From: UMGS1933 sp051891435
GTDB lineage: Bacteria; Bacillota; Clostridia; TANB77; CAG-508
Reading direction: 5' to 3'
Assembly: GCA_051891435.1 (NCBI GenBank)
Contig: JBJFFE010000072.1
Span: 1 to 64,000 of the forward strand
Length of the DNA: 64,000 bases
Position 1 is the first letter of the stretch; every line of letters begins with the position of its first letter. Below are positions 17,281-26,093 of this stretch, piece by piece. Under the pieces are notes generated by a model that ran no database searches, was not told the DNA's origin, and saw only the letters and a list, made by a program, of their open reading frames with translations. The position numbers and the translations under genes are program-made.

Positions 17281-17358
17281 GTAGGGGCTGCAGTCCTCGG
17301 CAGCCCGTAAGAATGTGAAATATACATTCTGCGGGTCGCCCAGGAGTGCGACCCCTAC
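17281..17358. repeat. REP-like composite palindrome, copy 1
   Basis: GTAGGGG at one end pairs with CCCCTAC at the other. Inside are two smaller hairpins (GGGCTGCC-like and GGGTCGC...GCGACC) and a central AGAATGT...ACATTCT stem. The half GCGGGTCGCC..GGAGTGCGACC recurs, inverted, at 34504-34588. It lies between the non-coding RNA and yabP; the remaining 100 bases to yabP show nothing further. Confidence 0.8.
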
Positions 17359-17459
17359 AATTTTTTTGAAAACAATATATAATTAACACATTTTTGTTCT
17401 AAACTAGACAAGTTCTGAATATTATATCATATACCAATAAATTAAGGAGTGTTAGATAT

Positions 17460-17756
17460 ATGGTGTATGAAGATAAAAAAACTATGACTAGTAATGTTAT
17501 TCAAAATTTAATATTAGAGAACCGAGAAAAGTTAAATATAACAGGAGTTTTAGATGTATTAAGTTTTGATGACCAAATAGTTATAGTTGAAACTGAACTT
17601 GGATTACTTACTGTTAAAGGAGATAATTTAAGAATTAATAAATTAAGTACAGATACCGAGGAAGTATGTGTAGAAGGTAATATCTTTAATTTATCTTATT
17701 CGGAGAAAAGTAACGTAGGTAAAGAAGGCTCGTTCTTTAGTAAGATATTTAAATAA
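17460..17756 (+). CDS. yabP: Sporulation protein YabP
   Basis: A 98-residue protein of the YabP family, required for spore formation and localised with YabQ at the forespore. The family pattern is clear: an N-terminal NLILENREKLNITGVLDVLSF segment, then VETELGLLTVKGDNLRI, then a short beta segment VEGNIFNLSYSE. It ends 9 bases before yabQ, the standard gene order yabP-yabQ-divIC. AAGGAG is 11 nt before the ATG, which is rather long spacing. Expression under a mother-cell sigma factor would be expected, but I could not assign a promoter. Confidence 0.92.
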   Translation: MVYEDKKTMTSNVIQNLILENREKLNITGVLDVLSFDDQIVIVETELGLLTVKGDNLRINKLSTDTEEVCVEGNIFNLSYSEKSNVGKEGSFFSKIFK

Positions 17757-17765
17757 GGTGATAAT

Positions 17766-18239
17766 TTGCAAAATCAAATGTATGTTTTTATAGCTTTTAT
17801 ATTAAATGGTTTCTTAATAGGCATAATTTTTGATTGTTTTAGAATTTTAAGAAAAAGTTTTAAAACGCCAGATTTCGTTACATATATAGAAGATATTTTA
17901 TTTGGAATTATTACTGGATTATTAATATTATATTCTATTTTTAAATTCAATCATGGAGAATTAAGATTTTATTTATTTTTAGGAATATTTATAGGGCTTC
18001 TACTATATCTACTTATATTTAGTAAAGTATTTATAAAAATATGCGTATTTATAATTTCTATCATAAAGAAGATAGTTAATTTTATGATAATTATACCTAT
18101 TAAATTTATATGTAAATTATTTAAAAAGATATTTTTTAAACCAATTGTGTTTATCTGTATTAGTTTTAAAAAGGGTTTAAAGAAAATAAAATTACCGTCA
18201 TTTAAAATAAAACATAAAAAGGTAAATACACAAGAATAA
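17766..18239 (+). CDS. yabQ: Spore cortex biosynthesis protein YabQ
   Basis: A 157-residue membrane protein with about four hydrophobic segments and a strongly basic C-terminal tail, as in YabQ. It begins at TTG 17766, 5 nt after AAGGTG, right behind yabP. YabQ is needed for cortex formation in Bacillus. After the gene, a hairpin at 18285-18317 (CTTGTA...TACAAG, containing ACG...CGT) may stop transcription before the division gene. Confidence 0.88.
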   Translation: MQNQMYVFIAFILNGFLIGIIFDCFRILRKSFKTPDFVTYIEDILFGIITGLLILYSIFKFNHGELRFYLFLGIFIGLLLYLLIFSKVFIKICVFIISIIKKIVNFMIIIPIKFICKLFKKIFFKPIVFICISFKKGLKKIKLPSFKIKHKKVNTQE

Positions 18240-18434
18240 CATAGAATTTATGAAAATGATTGTAGTTATACCAATTGTTGATATCTTGTAAGGACGTATT
18301 ATTGCGTCTTCTACAAGTTTAATTAAAACATACAATTTTCCCCTAAATTCTTACAAAAATATTAAAAAATAAAAAGGATTTAGGGTAATTTTGTTGAATT
18401 ATATATTAGAGATTTTATTTTCGGAGAGAAACAA

Positions 18435-18719
18435 ATGAAAAAGAAAACTAACAAAATAAACTTAATAAAAAAAATATGTTTTATTGGAATTACAATATAT
18501 GTAATGTGTATATTTTTAAATCAACAAAAAACATTAAATTCTTATAAAGCATCACAAGAATATTATCAAGAAGAAATAGAAACAAAACTAGCATACCAAG
18601 AAACATTAAAAGAAACAAAAAGTAATATTAATTCAGAAGAATACATAGAAGAAGTAGCACGAGAAAAATTAGATATGTATTTACCAAACGAAAAAGTATA
18701 TATAGATAAAAATAAATAA
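18435..18719 (+). CDS. DivIC/FtsL-like septum formation initiator
   Basis: A 94-residue bitopic protein with a basic cytoplasmic N-terminus, one transmembrane helix (about residues 11-27), a coiled-coil segment rich in Glu, Gln and Lys, and a C-terminal EEYIEEVAREKLDMYLPNEKVYI motif (given from its start at about residue 63). That last motif is typical of FtsB/DivIC. Position after yabQ matches divIC in Bacillus and Clostridium. It should act in the divisome with FtsL and DivIB. Confidence 0.85.
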   Translation: MKKKTNKINLIKKICFIGITIYVMCIFLNQQKTLNSYKASQEYYQEEIETKLAYQETLKETKSNINSEEYIEEVAREKLDMYLPNEKVYIDKNK

Positions 18720-18724
18720 TAATA

Positions 18725-18745
18725 GGGTAGGTGACAAGCCTACCT
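18725..18745 (+). terminator. Hairpin after the DivIC-like gene
   Basis: GGTAGG and CCTACC form a short stem with the loop TGACAAG, followed by TTATAT. It resembles the other short palindromes of the window and could attenuate readthrough into rho. Confidence 0.5.
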
Positions 18746-18826
18746 TATATGTAGTATTAAATCTAAAATTTTAAATTCTTTGAAATTTCCATGAACATAA
18801 AAATTATATATAGGGGGCAAATATTT

Positions 18827-20140
18827 ATGAATTATGAGGAGCTGTCTTTACAAGAATTAAAAGATTTAGCAAAAGAGAAAGGATTGAAAAATATTTCTAA
18901 GTTAAAAAAGGAAGACTTAATTAATTTTTTAAATGAAGTGGAGGAAGAGCAAAAACCAGAAGAAAAAACTCCATTTGTTGAAACAGTTACAGAAGAAGGG
19001 TATAAGCTTACAAGCGAGGGAGACGAAGTAGTGGAAGGTATTTTGGAAGTTTTACCTGATGGCTACGGATTTTTAAGAGGAGATAATTACCTTCCTACAC
19101 CAAAAGACGTATATGTATCACCTGTTCAAATAAAAAGATTTAGATTAGATACTGGTGACAAAGTAAAAGGAATAAAAAGGACTCCAAAAGAAGGAGAAAA
19201 GTTCCCAGCATTAATTTTTGTTGGAGCTGTAAATGGACAACATCCAGAAAATGCAATGAAAAGAACTAAATTTGATGATTTAATTCCAATATATCCAGAT
19301 AAAAGATTGAAATTAGAAACCAACCCAGAAGAATATACTATGAGATTAATGGATTTATTATCACCTATTGGAAAAGGTCAAAGAGGTATGATTGTCGCTC
19401 CTCCAAAAGCAGGAAAAACCACCATCTTAAAGAAAATAGCAAATAGTATTACAGCAAATAATCCAGAAGTAGAACTTATTGTTCTTCTTATAGATGAAAG
19501 ACCTGAAGAGGTAACAGATATGAGACGTTCAATAAAAGGAGATGTTATTTATTCAACTTTTGATGAATTACCAGAACATCATGTAAAAGTTGCTGAAATG
19601 GTTCTAGAAAGAGCGAAAAGACTAACTGAGCAAAAAAAGGATGTTGTAATTTTATTAGATAGCATAACAAGACTTGCAAGAGCATATAACTTAGTTATTC
19701 CTTCATCTGGAAGGACTTTATCTGGTGGTTTAGATCCTAGTGCTTTACATAAACCAAAAAGATTTTTTGGTGCAGCTAGAAATACAGAAAATGCTGGAAG
19801 TTTGACAATACTTGCTACTGCATTAGTAGAAACAGGAAGTAGGATGGATGACGTAATTTTCGAAGAATTTAAGGGTACAGGTAATATGGAGGTACACTTA
19901 GATAGAAAATTATCTGAAAAACGTATATTCCCAGCAATAGACATTAATAAATCTGGAACAAGAAAAGAAGAATTATTATTAAATCCTGAGGAATTAGATA
20001 TAGTATTTAATTTAAGGAAAACTATGGCAAATATGTCTGCACAAGAAATGACAGAACAATTAATAGAACAAATAGTAACAACAAAATCAAATGAAGAATT
20101 TTTACAAAGAATGAAAATCTTTTTTAAGAATAATAAATAA
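18827..20140 (+). CDS. rho: Transcription termination factor Rho
   Basis: A 437-residue hexameric RNA helicase that ends transcription. An N-terminal Rho_N helical domain (ELSLQELKDLAKEKG, residues 4-18) is followed by an acidic linker, a cold-shock-like RNA-binding domain (GYGFLRGDNYLPTPKDVYVS, about 85-105), then the ATPase core: Walker A APPKAGKT near 193 and Walker B VVILLDSITR near 270. The start is ATG 18827, which has AGGGGG 9 nt upstream; ATG 18791 lacks a ribosome-binding site. The hairpin at 20147-20171 follows the stop codon. Confidence 0.96.
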   Translation: MNYEELSLQELKDLAKEKGLKNISKLKKEDLINFLNEVEEEQKPEEKTPFVETVTEEGYKLTSEGDEVVEGILEVLPDGYGFLRGDNYLPTPKDVYVSPVQIKRFRLDTGDKVKGIKRTPKEGEKFPALIFVGAVNGQHPENAMKRTKFDDLIPIYPDKRLKLETNPEEYTMRLMDLLSPIGKGQRGMIVAPPKAGKTTILKKIANSITANNPEVELIVLLIDERPEEVTDMRRSIKGDVIYSTFDELPEHHVKVAEMVLERAKRLTEQKKDVVILLDSITRLARAYNLVIPSSGRTLSGGLDPSALHKPKRFFGAARNTENAGSLTILATALVETGSRMDDVIFEEFKGTGNMEVHLDRKLSEKRIFPAIDINKSGTRKEELLLNPEELDIVFNLRKTMANMSAQEMTEQLIEQIVTTKSNEEFLQRMKIFFKNNK

Positions 20141-20146
20141 TTTAGT

Positions 20147-20171
20147 AGGGAACGATGAGAGCGTCGTTCCT
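20147..20171 (+). terminator. Hairpin after rho
   Basis: AGGGAACGA pairs imperfectly with TCGTTCCT. It belongs to the same style of G+C-rich intergenic palindrome and probably ends rho mRNA. Confidence 0.55.
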
Positions 20172-20574
20172 CAAAAGAGCGGAACAACATTGCGCAAAAT
20201 CAAAGTTTTGTGCAATTTGATATAGGGGTTAAATATAAAATGGTCAAAAACCTCTACTTTTACATATCCAATGCTTTCAACCACTTTATACATACTAATA
20301 TATAATTTTATTACATTACTTATATAATTTATTATTACTATTATAATATCTTATATTACTTATTATATAAACATTTATATGGCTTTCTAAAATCTATTTC
20401 TAGCCATTTTTTTATTTTGTCTTTATAATTTTATATCTAATTATATTTTTAATCTAAATATAAAATTTTGTTCTTATAATTATATTATAAATTTTCAAAA
20501 ATTCTAAAAATGCCTATTTCTCCGTATTTGCCATATTTTACTGACAACAAACTATATGCCCTTAAAATAAAAAC

Positions 20575-20599
20575 GGCTTAAAATCGATTCTCGTGCGTC
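20575..20599. repeat. TTAAAATCGATT repeat, copy 1
   Basis: CTTAAAATCGATT followed by CTCGTGCGTC. The core AAATCGATTT is palindromic. Preceding bases (GCCTATTTC near 20512, ACAACAAACT near 20544) also match the copy at 23175-23259. Confidence 0.7.
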
Positions 20600-20748
20600 G
20601 TTTTTTTAGCACTTTTTTAGGTATTTTTAATAAACTACAAAATTACTTATATTTAAGTCCTTTTGCAGATTTTTATATTATATTTAATATCATTTGTATA
20701 ATTGTATTATTTTATAATATAAATTTTATATTTGATTTGTAAAATTGT

Positions 20749-20770
20749 TTTAAAATCGATTTTGGTGCTT
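20749..20770. repeat. TTAAAATCGATT repeat, copy 2
   Basis: TTTAAAATCGATTTTGGTGC, identical in its core to copies 1 and 3 but without the longer flanking similarity. Confidence 0.65.
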
Positions 20771-21277
20771 TATAAAATATAAATATATATTAAGTTTTAT
20801 ACAATTTTATTAATAATAAATTTCTACTCAAATTTTGTTATGAGTTTTAATATAATTAATATTTTTTGAGTTTAATTCTAATTATAAAATCATAAATTCT
20901 TAAAAATAAATTTTTTAAATTTCTATATAACAAATGTTCGATTTTTAATAATTCTTATAAAGTTAAAACTTTGCACAAAATTCAAATATAATTTTTTGAT
21001 TTATAATTATTTAAAAAAATTTTAAAATTATTAATTTAATTTTAGAAATTTTATACTTATCATTTTTTGCAATTTATTATTTTAAAAAATTTAATTTAAC
21101 TTTTTATTTATGAATTTTTATTATATTTTATTTTTAATAAATTTGTTAGAATTTTGTATTATTCAAAATATGCTTATTCCCCTATTCCCTATTGATTGTT
21201 TCTATATATTTCGGAACACATCTTATAGAATAAAAGTAGATAATTAATAACTAATTATCTACTATATAACTTGTAAT

Positions 21278-21952
21278 TTATCTTTCTAAAAATTCTTTTA
21301 ATTTATCATACCACTTACAATTAATCATATAGCTAAAATGTCCTTCTTTTTCTAGGATTAGCAATTCTGAATTTTTAATATTATTTGAAATATATTTTGC
21401 TTCATTTGTAGGTACTATATCTTTTTTTCCACCATTTACAATCAAAGTTGGTACAACTATTTTTTCAAAATCTGTTTTGTCTAATGTTTTCATAGTATTA
21501 TTTAAATTTTCAAACATTTCATTTTCTTTCTTGCCTGGATAATATGGGATTTTCTCCATTATTTTAGCATATGTAGGTTTATGAATAATTCCATTTCTTG
21601 CTACACCACTACAGCAAATTAATTTTGAAATACTATTTGGATATTGAATTGCAACATTTAATGCAACCGTTGCTCCTCCACTAGATCCTAGTAGATATGG
21701 TTTATCAATATTTAATTTATTTATAAATTCAAATACATCTTTTGCACTTTCCTCATAACTCAAAATACAATTTTTTTCACTTTTGCCACAACATCTCCTA
21801 TCAAATAAATAAACTTGAAAGTCTTGTGATAACTTATTTGCAATGAATTTCATTGCATTTGTATTTGTACTATTCGGATTTAACAATATTATTGGTTTAC
21901 CATTACCAATAATTTCATAATGTATATTTATATTATTTACTATAATCTCCAT
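21278..21952 (-). CDS. Alpha/beta-hydrolase
   Basis: A 224-residue hydrolase. The nucleophile elbow is GSSGGA (Ser near residue 95), the oxyanion region is IILLNPNSTN, the acid is probably Asp in KKDIVPTNEA near 180, and the catalytic histidine is in EKEGHFSYM near 206. Substrate unknown; family members cleave esters, amides or peroxides. It is monocistronic, and its terminator hairpin lies just beyond its 3' end. It sits with the RhuM-Fic gene between copies of the TTAAAATCGATT repeat. Confidence 0.85.
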   Translation of the reverse strand: MEIIVNNINIHYEIIGNGKPIILLNPNSTNTNAMKFIANKLSQDFQVYLFDRRCCGKSEKNCILSYEESAKDVFEFINKLNIDKPYLLGSSGGATVALNVAIQYPNSISKLICCSGVARNGIIHKPTYAKIMEKIPYYPGKKENEMFENLNNTMKTLDKTDFEKIVVPTLIVNGGKKDIVPTNEAKYISNNIKNSELLILEKEGHFSYMINCKWYDKLKEFLER

Positions 21953-22032
21953 TAAAAAATCTCCCCTATAACTTACTATTTTTCACTTAGTTTATTTTTT
22001 TATAAAATCAATATTCTATTACTAACATTGCT

Positions 22033-22986
22033 TTAATCGTTATTTAAAAAATTCATTACTAAATCAATTATAACATCTTTCTCTTTCGGATTTGATTCAG
22101 CAATTAATAAAGTTAATGCAGTTAACGTATTGTTATCAATTATTTGCTGATTATTTTTATATAATATTCCATAATAATTTAAGAAATATATGAACAATGT
22201 TGCAGCAATTCTTTTATTTCCATCTATAAATACATGATTTTTAACTATTAAGTACAAAAAGTTTGCAGCTTTTTCTTCAATACTATTGTATATGTCTTGA
22301 TTATCAAAACTTTGATAAATATCATTAATTATAGATTCTAGTCCTTTATCTCTTTCTATTCCAAATATTTCACTTTTTTCATTAAATTTTAATTTATGTA
22401 TAATATCTAAACAATCTTGATATTGAATAATTCTATCGTCTGTAGTTCCTTTAATCTTTTTTAAAGTCCTGTGGTCATAATCATCTAATAAATCTAATGC
22501 TTTTGAATAGCTTCCTATTACTTTTAGAATCTCTTTTGCATCATTTCCTTCTAACCTTTCATCTATTCTATTTGCTATATCAATTAATTTAATTGTTTTT
22601 TCTAAATACTCTAATCTTCTTTGATTTACAGCATAACCTTTTAACATATAATCTTTTAATATTTTGTTTGCCCATTTTCTGAAAGCAATACCTTGTTTAC
22701 TATTTACTCTATATCCAACAGAAATAACCATATCTAAATTGTAATATTGAACTTTATACTTTTTTCCATCTTCCGCAGTATGCTCAAAAAATGAGCATAC
22801 TGAATTTTCATCTAATTCATTATCTTTAAAGATATTTTGAATATGTCTTGTAATTGTTCTTCTATCTTTACTAAACAACTCAGCCATCTGTTTTTGCGTT
22901 AACCATACAGTTTCATCTTTTAAATTTACTTCTAATTTAACATCTTGATTTTCAAATAAAACAATTTCATTTTTATTATCTTTCAT
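22033..22986 (-). CDS. RhuM-Fic protein (putative AMPylating or phosphorylating toxin-like)
   Basis: A 317-residue fusion. The N-terminal part (residues 5-115) is a RhuM-type domain: VWLTQKQMAELF, then SVCSFFEHTAEDGKKYKVQYYNLD (starting near 62), then SVGYRVNSKQGIAFRKWAN. The C-terminal part is Fic/Doc, with the catalytic loop HVFIDGNKR at about residue 250, where the usual HPFxxGN has Val for Pro and keeps the histidine. Such proteins modify target hydroxyls using nucleotides or act as accessory toxins. No antitoxin gene is adjacent, and no inhibitory (S/T)xxxE(G/N) helix was recognised. It is widespread in host-associated bacteria and often moves horizontally. Confidence 0.85.
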   Translation of the reverse strand: MKDNKNEIVLFENQDVKLEVNLKDETVWLTQKQMAELFSKDRRTITRHIQNIFKDNELDENSVCSFFEHTAEDGKKYKVQYYNLDMVISVGYRVNSKQGIAFRKWANKILKDYMLKGYAVNQRRLEYLEKTIKLIDIANRIDERLEGNDAKEILKVIGSYSKALDLLDDYDHRTLKKIKGTTDDRIIQYQDCLDIIHKLKFNEKSEIFGIERDKGLESIINDIYQSFDNQDIYNSIEEKAANFLYLIVKNHVFIDGNKRIAATLFIYFLNYYGILYKNNQQIIDNNTLTALTLLIAESNPKEKDVIIDLVMNFLNND

Positions 22987-23099
22987 TTTATTATCACACC
23001 CTTTTGCAAATTTTATATTATTTTATCATAAAATTATAGAAAATAAAGTTTATTTTTAAAAATTTAAATCTTTTTAAAAGGTGTCTATTATGAAACTTT

Positions 23100-23260
23100 T
23101 GTTCAAAAAGGAATAGGAGTAAAATATAAAACCTTACAAAATGGTCCCCCCTTCAAAATCTCGCTATTCCTTGCCATTACGCCTATTTCAGCTTATTATT
23201 CCAACAACAAACTTGTTAGATAAAATATTAAAATGTCTTAAAATCGATTTTGGTGCGTCT
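23100..23260. repeat. Intergenic repeat block with TTAAAATCGATT copy 3
   Basis: Segments here (AGGAGTAAAATATAAAACC, AAAATGGTC, GCCTATTTC, CAACAAACT, CTTAAAATCGATTTTGGTGC) reappear in the same order around 20225-20600. There the block is interrupted by AT-rich DNA. The two blocks bracket the hydrolase and RhuM-Fic genes. The rest of the 22987-23429 gap is AT-rich and ends with the kinase terminator. Confidence 0.65.
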
Positions 23261-23376
23261 ATAATATGAAATTATATTATAAATTAGTAATCTAAATTTA
23301 TATAATTATTATACAATGATTTTATAAATGTAAACAATTTGAAAATTTGAGTCTATATGTTTTCTTATAAAAATAA

Positions 23377-23410
23377 AAACTATATTACCAAATTTGTAGT
23401 AATATAGTTT
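23377..23410 (-). terminator. Terminator of the hybrid kinase gene
   Basis: AAACTATATTA pairs perfectly with TAATATAGTTT just past the kinase stop codon. The A/T-rich stem is flanked by A/T runs, so it could work in both directions. Confidence 0.7.
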
Positions 23411-23429
23411 ATTTATTTTAATTATAATT

Positions 23430-26048
23430 TTATTCTTTATATCTTTCATTAATATTTTTAATTTTTTCTCTTACATTCATAAAAACATTGACTACTTTAG
23501 GATCAAAGGCTTTTTCGCTTTGTGAAATGATATATTCTTCTGCCTCTTCATATGGCATAGCCTTTTTATATATTCTTTCATTAACCAAAGCATCATATAC
23601 ATCAATTATTGACATTATTCTAGATAGAATATTTATTTCATCTCCTTTTAATCCATCTGGATATCCTGTTCCATCATATTTTTCATGATGATGTAATGTT
23701 ATTTCTTTTGCATATTCTAAAACATCATCCGATAGCTTATCACTACTTGTATTCTCTAGTATTTGGCGTCCTATTATAACATGCTCTTTAATTTTATTAT
23801 ACTCTTCTTCTGTAAGTTTACCTGGCTTATTTAAAATATCATCCGATATACCTACTTTTCCTATATCATGTAATGTTGCTGCTACACCTATATCTTCTAT
23901 TTTTTTCTGATTTTCAAATTCTCCTGTTTGGAAAGTTCTTTCATATTCTTGTAACATTATTTTTATATATTCTTTTGTTCTCATTAGGTGAGCACCAGTT
24001 TCTTTGCTTCTTACAGATGTAAGATTAACTAGACTATCATATAAAAATTTGTATACTTCTGAAATTTCTTCATTATATCCTTCTATTGTACTATCAATAT
24101 TATACTCTTTGGTTTTTTTATTAATCATTTCTAATAATATATAACTTATATTATTAATATCATCTATTTTCTTTATATATCCATCCATATTAGTAATTGT
24201 TATATTCTCTTGTTTATTATTAATAATATCATATTTTAAAATTAGTTGTAAAACTTCTTTAGTATTAATTAAATATCCTTCATATGTATTATTATCACTT
24301 TGGTCTATTATAACAGCTGTAACTTTTTTTGTTTGTAGTATAATGTCTATATCTTTAGGATTTACAGTACATATTACATTAAAATTATTATTTAAGTTTT
24401 CAATTATTTCCCAATTTTTTATTTGATCAGCTATTACTAAGATAGTCTCTCTCTTAGTATTTTGCTGAACTACATTAGTTGTATTTTTCATAATTTGTTT
24501 TATTATATTTTTTAGCTCTTCTGGTTTAACAGGCTTTTGTATATATGAATGTATATAATCTTTATTTTCCTCTATTACATTTTCTGTTATGTTAGTTGCT
24601 GTTAAAGCAACTATAGGTGTTTTAATATGTAAATCTTGTTTCATTATTCTAGAAATATCATAACCATTATATTTAGGCATATGTATATCCATAAGAATTA
24701 AAGAATAATAATTGTTTCCTTTTTCTTCAATCTTTTTTATTGCTTCCATCCCATCATTTGCTACATCGCACTCTATATCTATCTCTTTTAGTATCTTCGC
24801 TGTAATCTCGTTAATAGTCTTGTTATCATCAACTAACAACACCTTATTTGTTTCAGGTAGTACATTATTCTCTTTTATTAAATCATTAGATATTTCCAAT
24901 TTATCTTCTATTATATTTATATTCTTGTTATTCTTTAATAAATTTAATTCAAAGAAAAATTTACTTCCTAATCCATAGCTACTTTCTACCCAGATTTTTC
25001 CTTCCATACTTTCTATTATTTTTTTTACTAGAGGCAATCCTAGTCCAAATCCTTCTTTTTCTTTTATTGTAGGATCTGAATTTTGTTCAAATTCTTTAAA
25101 AATTTTAATAGTATCTTCTTTTTTTATTCCTGCTCCTGTGTCTTTTATACAAAACCTTAAATGATATGAATTTATATCTTCACCAATTTTTTTAACCTGT
25201 AATTCTATATATCCTTTTTCTGTATATTTTACAGCATTGCTTATTAAATTAATAAATATTTGTTCTAATCTAGTTTTGTCTTCAAATATTTCTATATTAA
25301 GATCCATATCTGATTCTATTGACCATTGAACATTCTTTTCTTCTAATTCTTCTTTAAACATTAAATATACTTTATCTATTAAATCTTTTAATACGAATGG
25401 TTCTTTTGTGTTTATTGAATTTGTTACTTTAGTACTTCTTGTAACATTTAAAATATTGTTCACTAATTCTGTTAGTAAGTCTGAAGCTTCTTCTAATCTA
25501 TTGACATATTCAATTTGTGTTTTATCTAATTTTGTAGATTTTAGGAAATATATCATAGCAACTATAATATTTATTGGAGTTTTTATTTCATGAGATAAAT
25601 TTGCTACAAATAATTCCTTATTCCTTAGTTCCTCATTTGATTGATTTAACTTTTCTTTTAAAATATTTTCATTTTTAAAATATTTATCTGTGTCTTTAAT
25701 ATATATAATATATTTATTTACAGTTTGAATATAATATATTGCAATATACATAGATGTTCTTTCTTTTTTTCTCATAATTTCTATATTATTAGAATAAAAC
25801 CCCTCTTCTTTAACTATATCCATAATATCATTGTATAATTCTTTATTTTCTTCATAACCTAATAAATCAAATAAATACTCATATTTTTTTGACATATCAG
25901 GCTTATTGATATAATCTATTTTATAGTTGCTATCTGCTATACATACAATATCTTCTATTTTGTCTATAAATCCTTCTACTACATCTTTATTTAGTCCGCT
26001 TATAAGTAAATTTTTTTTCCTTTTGAATGGGTTTAAAAAATCAAACAT
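23430..26048 (-). CDS. Hybrid sensor histidine kinase with receiver and HD-GYP output
   Basis: An 872-residue cytosolic signalling protein. A PAS-like region (about 25-120) precedes a coiled coil. The HisKA phospho-acceptor is His153 in NLSHEIKTP, and an HATPase domain covers about 220-365. A receiver domain starts near 395 (LLVDDNK), with the phospho-acceptor Asp in LILMDIHMPKYNG. A second, degenerate receiver-like segment starts near 530 (LVIADQIKNW). The HD-GYP domain at about 670-865 has HDIGKVGI and HHEKYDGTGYPDG. HD-GYP domains usually hydrolyse cyclic di-GMP. One polypeptide thus links phosphorylation to second-messenger turnover. No transmembrane segment is present. No partner gene is adjacent. 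Confidence 0.93.
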   Translation of the reverse strand: MFDFLNPFKRKKNLLISGLNKDVVEGFIDKIEDIVCIADSNYKIDYINKPDMSKKYEYLFDLLGYEENKELYNDIMDIVKEEGFYSNNIEIMRKKERTSMYIAIYYIQTVNKYIIYIKDTDKYFKNENILKEKLNQSNEELRNKELFVANLSHEIKTPINIIVAMIYFLKSTKLDKTQIEYVNRLEEASDLLTELVNNILNVTRSTKVTNSINTKEPFVLKDLIDKVYLMFKEELEEKNVQWSIESDMDLNIEIFEDKTRLEQIFINLISNAVKYTEKGYIELQVKKIGEDINSYHLRFCIKDTGAGIKKEDTIKIFKEFEQNSDPTIKEKEGFGLGLPLVKKIIESMEGKIWVESSYGLGSKFFFELNLLKNNKNINIIEDKLEISNDLIKENNVLPETNKVLLVDDNKTINEITAKILKEIDIECDVANDGMEAIKKIEEKGNNYYSLILMDIHMPKYNGYDISRIMKQDLHIKTPIVALTATNITENVIEENKDYIHSYIQKPVKPEELKNIIKQIMKNTTNVVQQNTKRETILVIADQIKNWEIIENLNNNFNVICTVNPKDIDIILQTKKVTAVIIDQSDNNTYEGYLINTKEVLQLILKYDIINNKQENITITNMDGYIKKIDDINNISYILLEMINKKTKEYNIDSTIEGYNEEISEVYKFLYDSLVNLTSVRSKETGAHLMRTKEYIKIMLQEYERTFQTGEFENQKKIEDIGVAATLHDIGKVGISDDILNKPGKLTEEEYNKIKEHVIIGRQILENTSSDKLSDDVLEYAKEITLHHHEKYDGTGYPDGLKGDEINILSRIMSIIDVYDALVNERIYKKAMPYEEAEEYIISQSEKAFDPKVVNVFMNVREKIKNINERYKE

Positions 26049-26093
26049 ATTTCCTCCTCATTAGTTTTTTATATTATTACTATATAAATTGTA

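Larger units (their letters stand above)
20172..21277. other. 1.1-kb non-coding, extremely AT-rich gap
   Basis: No reading frame with a ribosome-binding site or family resemblance was found on either strand. Most of the stretch is long runs of A and T. Recognisable islands are TTAAAATCGATT repeats at 20575-20599 and 20749-20770, and a segment (about 20510-20600) related to 23175-23260. A hairpin at 21237-21263 (GTAGATAATTA/TAATTATCTAC) terminates the hydrolase gene on the other strand. Confidence 0.8.

Noticed and set aside
19579..20190. A 203-codon open frame on the minus strand opposite rho.
   Set aside because: No ribosome-binding site or family-like sequence; it mirrors the codon pattern of rho on the other strand.
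20172..21277. CRISPR array, origin of replication or hidden coding region in the AT-rich gap.
   Set aside because: No regular repeat-spacer pattern, no DnaA-box cluster and no supported reading frame.
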